Of a stretch of 64,000 bases of DNA, positions 28,501-43,500 are shown piece after piece; the stretch's first letter is position 1, and every line of letters starts with the position of its first letter. Source of the stretch: Burhinus oedicnemus. Its lineage: Eukaryota; Chordata; Aves; Charadriiformes; Burhinidae. The notes under the pieces were generated by a model, which saw nothing but the letters and a program-made list of their open reading frames with translations, had not been told where the DNA came from and made no database searches. Where the stretch lies: contig VFFE01007657.1 in assembly GCA_008921705.1 (NCBI GenBank), positions 1,234,709 through 1,298,708 of the forward strand. Reading direction: 5' to 3'. The translations under genes were made by a program, and so were the position numbers.

Positions 28501-31500
28501 CCCCGAAGGGAGGGCAGGAGGGACACCCTTGCACATGGGCAGTGTGGGAAGGGGTGGGGAGCAGCACAGCCAAAGTGGAAATGGGCCACCCATCCTGTCC
28601 TCTGAAACACCTGCCGATAGGCAGATGCTACCAGAAGGCCAAAGGCTGGGTCAAGGAGGTGGGCAATGCGCCCGCAGCCTGGCGTGGGAGCAGGGTCCAT
28701 GCACGCTCGTGATGGGTGACTTCCAAGAGGGTTGAGCCAAGTTCTCGCTGCTCCTGTGCAGCTAAGCCAGCAGATGGCAACATCGGTCCCTCTATGGCCA
28801 CTGGCACTGGGGGGCTGCAGGACAGCATGGCCCAAGGGTGCTGGGCACCCCGGCTGCGCAGCACCTATGGGTGGGAGGTGGGGAGCAGCACCCAGCAGGT
28901 TATGGCACGGCCATCCCCATCTCCTGGGTGTGCGTGGGCCCACCAGCTCTCACCCAGCTGCCACGCTTACAGACGGCACATGGGGAATGGTGGCCTGAGG
29001 ACTTGTACTGGCCCATGCTCATACGTGGGAAGCACTTTCTGGCCAAGCAAGCTCGCAGCAAAGCACAGAAAAGAGCGTGGGCTGCGACAGGCAGTGCCTC
29101 TCCTTCCCATGGGCTATAGTGCAAAGAAAAAGGGAGACATTTCCAGCGCTAGCCCCAGCTCTGCAGATGCACATGTGGCAAAGGCCGGCCATACAGTCCC
29201 TGTGCCTCCCTTGAAATGTGGCCTCTACAGAGTGAGGGGCAAACCCATTTTTAAAGACAAAGCAATAAACAGCCATGAACAGCATCTCCTCTTTGACACA
29301 GGCGCAACATGCTTATGTCCTAGAGACGAACACTGCAAGCGAGCGCCCAAGCAGCCCCTGCAGTTCTTGCTCCCATTGCGCACTAGGGTGTGAAGCCTCT
29401 TACCTCCAGCAACACTTTGGGCTGGATGCAATTTCCACTTGATTATTAAGTTCTGTATTTTGTTTTAGTATTTTGGAGCTTGAGGCTTTTACATTTTCCT
29501 GGGGATATCCTTGTTCTGATATTGCAGGTAGCACTGAGTTGAAGGTAATACTGGAGCGCCCTCCTGCCAGGGATGCTTTTACAGCTAATGGAAAACTAAC
29601 AGCACACCCTTCCTGCTTTTCTCTGCAAAACCCCATCCTCTCTCCCTTCAACACATCCACACCTGGAGCAGCAGCCCCCAGACAGCATCCAAGACAACCC
29701 CCATCAAGAGGAGGTACCCAGCACATGGTTGGATTGATCGCATGGGCAGGAAAATCTCATCAAGAAGCACCCAGGTGTTTTGTACCCATGACAGGGCGCA
29801 CAGGACGTGACCACAGATATTCAGAGTTGAAAAGCTACTCGTCTTGCTCACTCACCCAAAGGCAGGGGCAGGCTTTGGGAGATGTGGCTCTGGTTTGGGC
29901 TTCCAAGGAGCAGATGACGCAGCCGAGGTCAGACACTGCCCTGTATCTGGGGGGAAGAGAAGCCCCAGGACCTGATGGGTCGGTTCATGTCAGCTCAGGT
30001 TAATGAACCATGGTGGCCCAGGAAGGCTCACTGCCCTGTGGGTTGATGCCAAAACACCCTGCAGAGACGGAGGGTCCTTGCCAGCTCTGGATCACTCGGG
30101 GGTCACAGAGCTGCTCCCCACACACACCCCATTGCAGCAGACCTGCAAGCACTGAAAGGGATGAACAGCGTGGGGCTGCTCCGTGCTAATTCCTAGACAA
30201 GTTTGTCTTAAACATCAAGATTTAGTCCCCAGGGAGAGGAAAGCAGCTTCCAGAAGGGACAGGTCACAGCTGGGCTAATCCACAGCATGTGAGAGCCTGC
30301 CGGGGTCAGAGGGAACAGGCTGAGGACAGTAAAGGAGCTGGCACCCGCACCCAGAGTTAAGCCAGGTCACCTCTTCCACAGACAAACGGGGTCTGTAGCT
30401 CAGGACATGAAGAGGGAGCCAAGATCTGCAACGAACAGCTGAACATGGCGGTTTCGCTGCAGCTAGAAGGAAAACCTTATTCCCACATGAGGCTCACACT
30501 GAGACTCTGCATGGGACATTGGAGACTCAGGAGGATGAGGCAGGGCTAGGACAGCCCATGAAGCCAGCATGGCTTCGGGTGCTGAGGAGCAGGAGGGCAC
30601 AGCAAAGCTGCCGCCTTCCTGCCCTCCCCACGTGGCCTTTTAGCTGCACTTTTAGGTGCTGTCCTCTCCAGGGCTTCCACTCGGCAAGCACTATGCCGTG
30701 GCTTGGAAAAAAGCAATGCATGCTGAGGCAGGCAGGAGCAGAGGCTGGCTGGCAGCGGCTGGGGGCCAGACCAGCACCTGGCACTGGTGTTACTGGGAGC
30801 CACGCTGAAGCCCTGCTAACTTGTCAGCAGGTCAAACGACAAGAGGTTTGGGTTTGTTTTTTTTTTTTCTTTTTTCTTAAAACAGCCTAGCTCGGAGTTT
30901 GGCTCAGTGCGGCTGGCAGACGGGAGTGCAAAGAAAAATATTTCATGGCTAAAAAAATGGAGACAGAAAGACTGGTCCATCTGAACGCGCGCTGAATGAA
31001 TCCCATGTGAAATGCATTCTAACGCCATCGCTACAGTTTCCTCTGGATTAGCTGAGCTATCCTTGGCTCCTGGCTCCATAAAATCCCATAAACAATCTGA
31101 TCTGAACTTTTGCCCTTTTCTGTGCTGATGCGAGGTTTCCTCCGCTGTCCCATGGAGAGGGCTGGGGGTTAGCAGGTGGCTGTCCCTCCCGTAGGTGCCT
31201 GGAGATCCCAGCTGTCCTGCTTGCCGGGGCTGGAGGAGGGAGCATTTCCAAACCTGTTCAAGGCATCATTTAATGTGTGCACATGCAAGAGGGAGGAGGG
31301 GAGGAGTGGGACGGCTTGCAAGCTCTGTAACATGTGTAAGCATCTTCTGCCGGCTCTTTCAATACCGAGATTTTGCTTATGAGTTATGGGCTTGGTGCAG
31401 GAGTTAGTGGGTGAAACTCTATAGCCTGCTTTATGCAAGAGGTCAGCCGGAGTGTAGAGTTTTCAAAAGCATTCACCTCTGAGTTTCAAACGTGATCGAG

Positions 31501-34500
31501 GCATGCCGGCTCCTACACCCCACTGACTGATGGGGAGATTTCAGGCTCCTGACATGCTCTTAAACACAGGATTTGGTGCTTTTCAAAGTACCTTAAATGA
31601 TGGTCTTGGGTCCTGTAGGCAAATAATCACCTATGAAACCACCCAGCTGACGAGGACTGATGAAGCCTTAATGGCAGCCCCGAATCCATGCTACTGGGCT
31701 GTAACTCTCCTTGCGCAGCTCCTGTCAGAGCCAAACATCCAAGGGACAGGGGAAGAGGAGCTGCACATTCAGACTCTGGAACTGCTTCAGTAGCAGCCTT
31801 ACAATTTGCTCCATAAAAAGTTAGCTAGACCCTTCCCAGGGTTGCTCTTGATAGCAACTTCAAAAAACTACTCGCGTCCTCAGCAACTTGGTTGGTTGAC
31901 AGCAAATAAAATATCGCTTTCTCATGCCAAATCTCTGCAGAGTGAAACGGGGCAAGTAAAATGCCTCTTTGGCCACTTGTCTCCATGGCAATGCAGCCAG
32001 GCTATACAATGGCCATCGAAGTGCCCACTCTCCCTGATTAACTTGACAAATGACATTAGCTAAGCAAGGTTCAGTGCAAGGGAGAGACAAGGAGTACTTT
32101 GTTTGTAATCCAGTAAGTGCAGGAAGGAGGCAGGCAGCTTGGTTAAAGCTAAGTGACATTAAAACATCTGCTGTTCCACCAGTGTAACAGATCCGTAGGC
32201 TTCAGAGCAAACGGCAGTGAGGTAGGGCTGAACAGAGGAGCACAGCTCTTCCCCCACACCACCTTCTTCACCTCCATCCCCTCCTGCAAGATGTAACCAT
32301 TGGGTGTATCCCAGGCGTTGGAAGTGTTCTCATAGCTGAGACATAGACTCAGAGATAAACCCAAAACACCATGTAGCTCTCCCACGGCAGGGTTTTTCTT
32401 GCTATTGTCAGACCGGAGAAGTTGATCTTTTCTTCACGTGTAGCTCATTGTGGAAACCTGCTCCCAAAGGGACAGAGCTGAACTGTCCTGAGCTGGAGTC
32501 TGAGCCCCACTTCCAATGGTGGTCCCTCCGGTTGGGTGAGCTGTCACCAGGTAAATCCCAGCATCTTTCCAGCATTTCAGACTTGAGCCAAATGCGACCA
32601 AATAATTTCTGCAAAGTTTACCGAATTTCTTTCCCCTATCCCGTTACAAAATCCCATCTGCTCCTCTCCATCTTGTCTCCCCCTCACAGCACTTGCTCCC
32701 TCCTGCACAGGGAACAAGGCTTTTGCTGTTCAAACTCCTTCCCCTCTCCAGATGGGTCTACTACCCCAGCTCAGCATGAGTTTGTGCTTTGACCAGCAGT
32801 CAGGGCCTCTGGTTTCTCAACCCATAGCTACATGCCCAGCTCCATGCTGGGTCCAAATAGGGATAGGACAGTAGAGCTTTGAAAGCATCACACTTGGCTT
32901 ATGTTTGAAACAAATGGTGCCATGGGAGGCTAGTACTGAGAAAAGGAAGCCCTGGCCTGTTTGTGTGCATCTGAGAAGGCTCTAAAGACACTGATGGATA
33001 TACGTCCCCTTGCTAAGGGCAGTACATCACTGAGAACCCTCGCTCTCTGCTGGCTTGAAGGGGATTATTGCTGCAGCACAATCTCATAACAAACAAGAGA
33101 TCTACAGCCACGTCCTGGGAATATGACTCTAAATCCTGCCGCATTCACCAAGAGAAAGTCACCTTCCACAAAAGGCTGCAAACAGTCCTGTGCATGTCCA
33201 AGAGCAGCAGCAGTATCAGCTGAAGGAAAACGGTAAAGAACGGCACCACAGTTCAACCAACATAATCTCTCCAAAGTGTTAAGTCCAAAGACGCTGGATG
33301 TGGTATACGACTTTTTCTTCTTTTCTTTAAATCATGTACGTTTATTTTTGATTACAGCTCTTCCATGAAGCAAAGGAACTTGAGAGGTTTCTATAAAAGC
33401 TCTTCTAAAAGCAACATTAGCTAATCCTGCATCTCCTGAAAGCGCAGCCAATGACAGAATCATGCTCTTTGGCGAGCAGCTGGACCGGCACTTGCGATGG
33501 CTCTTTTCCATGCAAAATCCTGCAAGAACGGTGTACTGTCTTCCTGGTGACACTCTGCCTACCCAACAAACAGGAGCATCTTCAGCCACTCACTCCAGAA
33601 CAGCACTGCTGCTTGAAGAGTTATGAAAATCAAATCCCTTGTTATCCTAAAACTTGGATCACAGTGTTATATATGAGCCTTGCAATGTTGGTGTGGAGCT
33701 CCCTTTGCCAATGACAGTTGCCAAAAGCCCAAAAGCCCTACTTTTTTTTTGAAAGAAAAAGTAGTAAAAGGCAAGAACGCTGGCGGTTCCTGGCTCGATG
33801 AAAGTCATTTGTGCTCCTTTCGCAGCTAGTGGTAGCCTTGAACAAAGCATAGCTGAATAATGGAATTACTCCACTTTCTGAGATTGCTCAATTAGCTCTT
33901 GGTTAAAACTGTTAACATTGAAACTTGATGAGAATAGCAGCTCTGAGGCAGTTTTAGATTCATTTCTTACTAAGCTAGAATGGCTTTTCCCTCTAATGAA
34001 CTCCCTTTCCGGGGTATAATGAATGCCCTTTTTATTAGCTATGGTGCCTTCCCAGTAATAGATGCCTACAACACAAATGCATGGGAGGGTTTTCTGAATA
34101 CAAATGTCACTTACTGGCCACTCTCACACCTTGATGCTGGAAATACCATAAGACCACTCTCTTTGCTTTATCCAAATTAACTGCGGTACGGTGGAAAACC
34201 GTTTTAAGCTCTCAATACTAAAGCTGGGCTACTGAAGGCATTTGGCATGATTAGGAATTAATTGCTTAAAGCCTGATGTACCGGGTTTGCACACGGGAAT
34301 TTAGACTGCTAGAAAAATCTCAACCATTTGCCTAGGTTCCTTTGAAATTATCAATGCCACTTTGCAGCCCCGTTACATGAAAGAGCTGACTTCATCTGGC
34401 AGCACAATGTCAGGCCAGACGTTGGGGCACTGAAGATGGCACAGGTGGCCGTGGAGCCTTCAGCACCTCCTGGTGCTTGGCTTCATGGATGGCAAGTGCT

Positions 34501-37500
34501 CCCCACCTGGCTTGGAGCTCGTCAACCTCCTCTGTGTTTGTATGGAAGGGATAAAGTCAACGCTCACCTGACCCACCACCCTGATCCCGTCTTGATCCAA
34601 CTGGCAAAGAAAATGTCATCAAACTGAAGAGTGAGTGTTGCAGAGGACACAATCTCTGCGGGCTGCGCCTCTTCATTAAATGTTAATATGACTGCAGTAT
34701 GCTCCTTTTCATGCAAATTGGTGACAACCTTCAGACTCCTGGCATGAAGCTGAAGTGCCCCTCTGTGCCCAAACAGCGTCTTCAGCTGCCACGGGCCAGG
34801 GATGAAAGCTTAGACCTGCACCCACATGCTGGGCCACACAGGACACGCAGGCACAACTTCAGCAGGCTCCCTCAGTTCCAGCTGTAGCGTTCCCCACAAT
34901 TTTCTCAGAACTATCACATTTTCAAGCCTGGGGCAGAGGACTTCACCCTCAGCATCACAGACAGGGGAAGATCTCCCTCCAGGAATGACCTTCCTGGGTG
35001 AAGAAACACCATGGAAGGGCCCCAAAGACGCCTGCAGAGTGCCGTTTGCCCAGTGTGAGCACACAGCCCCACATCTACCCCCTCCTAGAAGTGCCTCCAG
35101 TGCTGCCGCTGCTGTACAGACCTCCCTACTCGTGCCAGATGTCAGCATCAAAGTGACAGCGCTGTTCAAATGTCCTCCTTTAAAACATAACCCTTTCACC
35201 CTGCCTACACATTTCTCCATGGAGAAGATGACAGCAGCACTGGAAAGGGTTTGCATCCCTGCGTTTAGCTCCAGGAGCTGTGCAACTGCGAATCTCAGCC
35301 CAACTGCCCATGGATCCGTATCAGATCCAGTTTGTCTTTCTAGGGAGCCACCAGCTCACTGGGATCTTGTCTCTCAGAGAGCCACAGGGGAGGGATAAGC
35401 AGTGACCGCTAATGCACACAACTCAATGCTGTGTTCAGCTAATGGGTCTCATGGGGACAATCACCGCCTGGGCTGGCAAGTCTTGCTGTTGGGATGCTCC
35501 TGAGCAGGGCTGCTGCCCAGGGCTAGAGTAGGGACCCGAGACAGTTTTCCCCAGCCCATGGGAATTGCCAGTGGGCAAAAGAGCCCAGAGCCAAGTTGGG
35601 TCTGGGATGACGCAGAGGAGAGGGGAGATACCCCACAACCAGCGCCCAAAGCAGGACTGGCAGTCCACATTCCTGAGATGTGCAGCCTGATACGCCACTG
35701 GCTCCAAAAGCAGAGCTTATGACAAGACACATAATATTAATGTCATCCACAGTCCGGCTAGGAGAGGAATGGAAAGAATTCCTGAAGAAATGCAGACAGC
35801 CCCTCTCCTAACGGGAAAGTCTCTGGCCCCACACATTAGGCCAGCACCGCCTGTTATCAGGCTGCATTTCCCACTGAAAGGAGGAAGCAGGAATGAAAGG
35901 CACTTTTACTCACCATTAAAAGTTTACACAAGTGATTTATGGGTCAGAAAAATTAGCAAGTCCGTCACTGAGTGCTCCATACAGCAGCATGTGTTACATG
36001 GCCGCTGACCAGAAATGCCAAGACCCATTAGGTGGAAGCAAAGGGCAGCATGATGGAAAGTTAAAGATGCTTTTTGCCCATTTAATTAATTAGTCAGGTC
36101 TTTTTTCCATCCCCTGCAGCCTTCATTAATGTAACATTGAAGTGAAGGAATATTAACAATTCAGACAACACATTAATATTAACACAACACCTGCAAAATG
36201 CAAATGTAAGTCCATTAGGTAAACAGATGATCTTAAGCCACTGAGGCAGAAATAACATTCTGACATTTCCTAGCACGAGTATCCTGCAGAGATACTGTCC
36301 ATCACTTCTGCTCCATTAAAAAGCCACGGCCCCTTGTGCGTAGGGGGCTCCTCATCTGTTACTAGTCCCTGAAAGGATGAGAAAAACTTAGATTTCTGTT
36401 AAGACATTTGCCAGTTTCATACGGAAAGTGTCTTACTAAAGCCATGTCATGAACCAGAAAGTTCAAAAGGGATTTTTAAAAGGATTTTATCTCTGTGCTA
36501 GCAAGGGATGGAGATAAAACCTGAAGCTGATAGCTTGTAAATATTAACCTACACTTGGGATCGCTCCAGAACCTGAGCTTTCTATTACGATGGCTTAATC
36601 TGAGACAAGTTTTCAGTAAGGGAGAAACAAACAGTTAATCACTCAGAGAACTGATAGTGCTGTAAGGAATCACAGACTGCTAGAACAGGCCTTCCTGTAC
36701 CATGTTCCCCACCAGCTAATGCTCTCCCAGACATTCCTGCTGAGGAGACAGTCACACCCTGTTTGTGTTTCTCCCTTCAGACTTTGGCTTTGCTTCTTCC
36801 CGGCTCACCTGGCATTGAAGAGTTGATTACTCTCAAAGCAGGAGACAAACTGATGGACAAGGGGGGAAATAAAGAAGAGATAAACATCCCAGACTGGAAG
36901 CTTACTCTGAGATGGCCAACAACTGGGGAGAGCATCCATGTATCAACCAGGAGGTGACCCAGGGACAAACAAGCAGGAACCTGCAGAAGCTCATGAAGAG
37001 ATCAACAACAAAAGCTAGCCAAAGAAGTTCAAAAGACAAAAACCATGAAAAGTAATCTAAATAATCTGGCAGCCAAAAGCAGTGGTGGCACGACAACCCA
37101 GTGTGTACCCCCTGGTGCTCATGAAGCGAAAGCCAGGCAGTGACTTGCTAAGTAATGCCCTCTTTTGCTGCAGGTCTCTGGTCCAACCTTCTGCTCAATG
37201 CAGGATAACTTTGAACTTGGATCTGGCTGGCCTTTTCCAGTTGAGTTCCAGCAATCTCCAATGTCAACTGTCTCACAGCCCCTCTGGGTTCCCATTCCAG
37301 TCCTTAACTACGCTCATAAGTGTTGTTTGGGCTCATAGGAAGAGACTTCCAGGTGGAGCAATCACCTGGACTGGCCAGGCTTTACTAAGGGCCTTGCTGG
37401 AGGAGGATTGCTCAGGAGAAACTGGCTGCAGATCAAGGGAATTAGAGCAACCACCAGGACCACTGATTCTGAGAAGATCCGCGTCAGGAAAACACATTCA

Positions 37501-40500
37501 ACCTAGCAAGGTCCCCGGTGGACAACACCCAAAATTCAGCTGCTCCCTGGCAGTGGGATGCTCTGCTGGGGGTGCTTTCCAGGCAGGGCCATGGCTGTGG
37601 CCATGGAGCAGGGCTCACAGTGCTGTCCATCACCGCTCTAGTTCAACCTCAGCTTTGCAGTTGTAGCACGGAGTGTGGGCAGGTTAAGGGGAATAGTTGT
37701 ATCAATACGGAGTGAGGGATCCAGCTGGCTCTGGCTGTATTATTCTTGGTCTGAAATGATGGCGAAGCACAACACATGAACCTTCTGGTTACCAGGACTT
37801 TCAAAGACATGGAAACCCTAGGGGGAGGGCAGCAAGCTATGGGGGACATGGACAGCAGATCGGGGTCAAAACAACCAATAAAAGTTGGCAAGGGGATGAA
37901 AGGGAAATGGGCAACACAGGATTTGGGGGTGATGTTTTCTAAATAGGGACTACTGAAATACTCTGAATAACTTCTGTTTTCAGGCAGCCTCTTGGCAGAT
38001 TAAAATGTCCCAGAAGGTTTTATATCCAGCTCCTACAATTTTAAACTAAATATTAGGTGAGAAAAACATGCTTCTAAAGAAAAGTCAGGCATAGTCCTGA
38101 CTGAAAAACAATGAGTAGGAGAAGGAACATATCGGGTTTGTTGAATATACAATCAACAACAGTTTTCTTTCCCAAAAATAAAGCCAAGGGAATGAAATGC
38201 AAAGAGATGAGCAGGATGGAAAAGCTGCAGGAAATATAGGCAGTCCCCCCGCCCCACATTTCCCCGAGACACAGCTCTCACCCTGCCTGGCCTCAGCAGG
38301 CAGGCTTGGAGCTATGCCATAAATTCCTGAGAGCACCTTACCCCCTCTGCAGAGGGACAAACTCATGGTACAATAGGTCTTTTCCATCTGTAACTTCTCT
38401 TTCTTGACTTTTATGTGCAATGATTCAAAAGCTATTTGATTTCCTGGCGTAGGGGTTGTGAAGAGCCTGGCTTGGTCTAAGGACAGCCTAAGGTTAAAGG
38501 CAGCAGTTTCATCACCCCGTCCACTACAAGAAAATGTTCAGGTCTGGATTTATAGTCACGTTCCAGTGAGCCCATGCATCATGGCAGGCTGGAATTAGCC
38601 TCATTTATGCAATGAGATTGAGAAGAAAATGGCTAAACATCCTACTGGAGTTGGGCACACAACAGGGAAAGCCAAGTGGTGTGGGAGCGGGCATGGAACT
38701 GCACGCTCGCTGCCAGAGAGGAGGGCACATGGTTGTGGTGACAGAAGGCTGTTTGTCTCCAGCTGGAGCTACTTACAGACAGATAAATGAGGATAGATGA
38801 GGTAGTTTCAATGAGACCATAACAGGTAAGGATGGGTGGCACGGGACCTATTGCTGTAAGCAAGGAAGAATCCTATCCTTAAAGCCCAGAGATGGATATG
38901 ACAACTCTCCAGAGCTGGATTAGTAAGAAAGGATTTTGTTTCACATCACAGTCCCTCTATTGAGATCATATAAAAGAGAGAACAAGCTCTGTTCACACTG
39001 AGGTCTGCAAAACTTTACAAGCTGCCGGGTGAAGGTAGCAAATGTCTCAGTACCTGGCAGTCACAGCCAGCGAGTCCTCCATTGACTTTTACAGGTCCCT
39101 CAGCTACATCTAACAGCAGAGGAACCAAAGCTAAATCCACCGTTGACACCCTGAAACATGGTCCTTTGGGCCAGGGTTTTACTGGATCAAGGAAAAGTTT
39201 CATTAAAGTGAAGGCACAGGTGTGATGAAGAACTCTTGCAATGTTACCTTCCAGGCTCTGAACTGGGAGTTACAACCAGAGTTCAGCAGCACAGATCAAC
39301 CTTCTGAAAAAATCTACCATCACCAAAAAGCAGACGCACAGATCTGTCAGCACATTTCTGCTGCTGAAACCAACGGATCTCAGCACTGCATCGTGATAAG
39401 ATTTGCAACACTGTCATCTTGCAGAGCCTTGGCAGTGCCTTTTAATCCTTGGAAAAGGAGCATTTCAGGCATCAGTTCTTGCCTTTGCATAGGAGTGTCG
39501 CAAAGCCAAAACAACAACCTCTCTTGGAGCACAGGGCATATCCTAAGATGCCCCGGAGCTTTCTTGTCCTACAGACATTGAGTAGTAATCTCCAAATGAC
39601 AAAACAGAAATAAAACCATATATCCTCATGTTTTGGTGAGCCTCCAGTCCAGGCCTGACAGATACCTGGCTCTGGGTGCTGCATCTCTCAGACTGCTTAA
39701 CCCTTGAATGAACAGGGTAGCTCTGTAAATTTAGAAGAAGGAAGCACAACATTAGATCTGCCTTTTGTTTGTAAATCACCATCCTGGATTGTATGACAAT
39801 GCCCCTCACTTTCCCAGTGCCCAAATCTGTCAGTCCACACTGGGAATCACCAGGGCAAGTCACCACCTGCAAGGACCCTGCTGTTGGAAGCACAATGGTG
39901 GGTCCAGCTCTGGCACAGAAGGACCTCAGTGGTTGGATACCTTACAGTGGTTGGACCCCAACCAGCCATATTCCTTCCAGGCAGCCCAGTTTGTCATGCC
40001 TTCACACTTGGCAGTCATATGTGAATGACGTGGGTCCTAGGCCTGTGTTTGGCCACTAGATCTACACGTTGGGTCAACCTTTTGCAAATCTGAGAGTGCC
40101 AGCCTGAAACAGCCCATTTGGCTGGGATGCACTGCAACCTCCAAGCTCAGACTGAGCAGAGACCTCCCTTGTCCTTCACAAGATCCGAAAACACTGTGAG
40201 ATGGGAGAAGACCAAGCAGCCATGATGACTGCTGCCTCCCAGTAGGTCCCTGATGCTCTAGTCACACAGGTGGGAACACACTGAGGTCACGTGGGGAAGG
40301 CAAATGCAGTACCATGTCTTTCCTGAAGTATGACACCAAAATAGCTGCCCAGCTCTGTACCAAGAGTTATTCAATAACATCAGAGTACAAGCTTTGGGAC
40401 CTTCCTCCAACTGATCAACCTGTTAAATCCAGACAGCTGAGGAGAAGGCCAGTGAAACTCCATCAAATGCCCTTCACTGACCAGTTTCAGCAGGGGACAA

Positions 40501-43500
40501 AACCAGTCAGAACCACTGCCTGCAGCAGCAATGCGACTGTGCCAAGAGGTGTTAAGAGAAAGGGGACACACATGCCAGTTAAAACAGACAATTTAAGTAC
40601 CCAGGAAAGGGCAGGGATTATGTGAACCTGGTAATCCACCGCAAGGCGTACAACAGCTTCTCTTATTGCCCACATTTCACATGCTCACTTACTGCTGTCC
40701 GGACACGACAGACACCAGTAGCTTCTGTGAATGCTTGTGGGAGCATGTCCCTTGGCAGCAGGAGAGGTACCAACCCCGCTGCAGCCTGGGGTTGTTCCAT
40801 AACACACCAAGACAGATCCCATACAGAAAGGAAGCAGTTCAGGAGCGATGCATGGATGGGCTGAAGCATGGGAAATACAGCTTATGGTACGTGCAATCCA
40901 AGCACATTATACCCTCTTTGAAAGCCACTCTCCCATTGTTATTTAACATCCTGCAAGTTTCAGCCAGAGACGCAGTCTCCCATCCGCGCCCCGAACTGGC
41001 CTGGGAATGGCTGGGAAGAAGAAAGGGAGCTTGAAATGAACTGTGGAAAGATTTAAGTGCTCTAACTGCTGCTTTCCAATACAATTTTCCACTTGGGGCA
41101 GGGGAAGGGAAGGAGGAGAGCCTGACAGCAGTTTAGAGCCAGTCACAATTGTGACAGGTTCTTCTTTTCCATTTCCAACCAGCTCACAGTCAGAAGGAGC
41201 ACTTTAACCTCCATTAATTATCACAGCCTTATTCCAGCCCAAGGTTTCAGAGCAGCAGTGGCAAACTCTTACGACCAGTTAGGAGCAGGTCCTGCCTCAA
41301 ATTGTGCTCTTCAGCTCAGTGCAGTAAAACTCTGTCATTCATGGAAGCAAGAGCTACTGCAACTCTTCCTATAGTACCTTAGTTTGCAGCTAAGGACATC
41401 TCCCACAGGTAGCACCACTACTGCCAGAGAAGAGGATCACACAAATGACTTCTTGCACTCCAGAGTCTGAGGTTGACAGCCATTTAACAGACAGATCTGT
41501 TGTACAGCCAAGCTGTACACACATAAAAAAAGGAGCTTAACAGAGGAATACATCACTTCTGCCTCCTCTCTGGCTATCAGACTCCTGCTGAAGCTCTACC
41601 ACCACATGAAGTTTATTGCATTTATCAGTACTGATCATTGGATATGCAGCTTGAAAGTGTGCATGTGGTGTTTAGGGAGACATGGACAGCTTGAATACAC
41701 ATAGCCCTCATATAATTGGGGCAAAATTATTATGAAATATTGCTATGTGGTTTCTCCCACTGCTTGGCTTCATTACAAACTATCAAAGATCATTATGAAA
41801 AAATAGCCGTAACTGAGATGTGCCTGTGCAGGGACTAAGCGTGCCGTCGCTCAGCATTTCAGACCACACTGCCCCATGTCCCTTCCTGCTCCGCTGCTGA
41901 AGGGGCTGACCCACCCTCAGCTGGTCTCCCCTGCTCCCACCAGACCCAGAGACCCAGCCTCTGCTCCCACCCACTCCCAGCATCCGGCTGCAGATACCAT
42001 CCCTTTGTGCTCAGTGATCACAAGATGCGTCATTCTCCCTTCCCCAGTGACACAAGACCTTTGCAGAGCTGCCCCCTCTGACACTCGTGGCTTGCAAGCC
42101 GCTCACAGGTATTTTTAGGATTACCCTTTGGTACTGAATAACGAAAGCAGGGAGATGCTGCTGCTGGACATGGTCAGAGCTCTTCTCAGCCACCCTGTAG
42201 TCACACCAGGAGATGCTGGTGAGTGGCTGTCTCAGGGTTCATGTACATCATGGCTCTGAGACAAAACCAGGTCTCGTCACAAGCGGTCATTTCCCCACCT
42301 TCACAGCCTGGAACAGGTGATGGCTCCAGCTGATGGCTCCAACCGTGGCAAATTTACCGGTATACAGCAGGTAAGCAGCAAGGCAGTGTGTCTGCGTGTG
42401 CACAGACACACTGTAAGGAAGGAGGACTGGCTGCAAATTCAAATTTAGAGTGACTGGGACATATTGTGCTGGGATGCTGAGGCTCACACAGCAGCAGCCG
42501 TCAGCAGCTCCACATTCAGCTCTGAGTCACACAGGAACCAGCCTGGGGAGCAATTACTGGTGTACAAATGCTCTTGAGCTGCAACAAAAGGACAGAGAGG
42601 AGTTTCCCATCAAAAACGCTTGAAGTCTTTATCTCCCCCACTTAGGCTTGGGAGGATACTTCCTCCTGCTTAGACAAGCGGAAGCCTCGGCAGAGCATCT
42701 GTTGGGGGGCCTGAGATGCTGGAGGGGAAGCGTCCAGTGATGTGAATCAGGAGTGAGCATCAGCCACCGCGGTACAGCAGGTTTGCCCTGCCAGCATCAC
42801 CCTGCTCCTCTGCCAGCACTTGTGACTGCAGGAACTACGCTCCATTACGAACAAGCTGTTCCTCTAATTCAGCCTTCCCGACTCCTCTGTCAATGAAGAT
42901 TTTCCTGAAATTGTCTGGGGCTTTGACTAGCCAAATGCACTTTTAAATCCAACTTCAGTCCTCTAGCTGCCACCGCACCACTCCCTGCAAGCCCAGTCTG
43001 TGCTACTGAGAGCCACAGGGCAGGAGGAAACCCCTGAACCATAGCCTGCTCCAAAACCCAGGTCTGCAGCACTGACAAGCTCCCCACGCCTTGATCCTTC
43101 CCCCCAGCATCCTCGCACACACACGAGCTTTTTATTCTAGCAGCCCCATAGACTACCCTAGGACTGAAAGGGAAAACATTACAGCAAGTGCACGCCAAGA
43201 TGTTCATTTTGTATGTGCTGACAGTCTCACTTTAATCCTACTTTCCACGTTTAAGGTGTTAATGGGAACCTTGATGCATTTCAGAGGGAACGCGTACGGA
43301 TAGAAGATAGATGCGTGAATCTAAAACCCTGCTCCCAGATTTCACATCAAGTGCTGGATTTGTTTATATCCATATGATACAATCTCCATAAAAGCAATCA
43401 ACCACCACCGAAAGGAGATGTTTCAATATCTGCACAGTCTTCACACAGACTAGGCATTAGGTTTGCTTTTATGATGCAGAATAATATAATGGATTCCTTC

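Noticed and set aside
28716..29393. 225-codon plus-strand open frame in the DIS3L2 large intron, overlapping a 180-codon minus-strand frame at 28401-28943
   Set aside because: The region is locally GC-rich and open in several frames on both strands. Neither translation resembles a known family, and no splice sites, start context or repeats support a gene.
36660..36740. 'ggaatcacagactgctagaacagg' resembling a CR1 3' tail
   Set aside because: The similarity covers only about 20 bases and the following consensus is absent.
37082..37666. 194-codon plus-strand open frame
   Set aside because: No recognisable domain, low-complexity composition near the end, and no supporting signals; likely chance within an intron.
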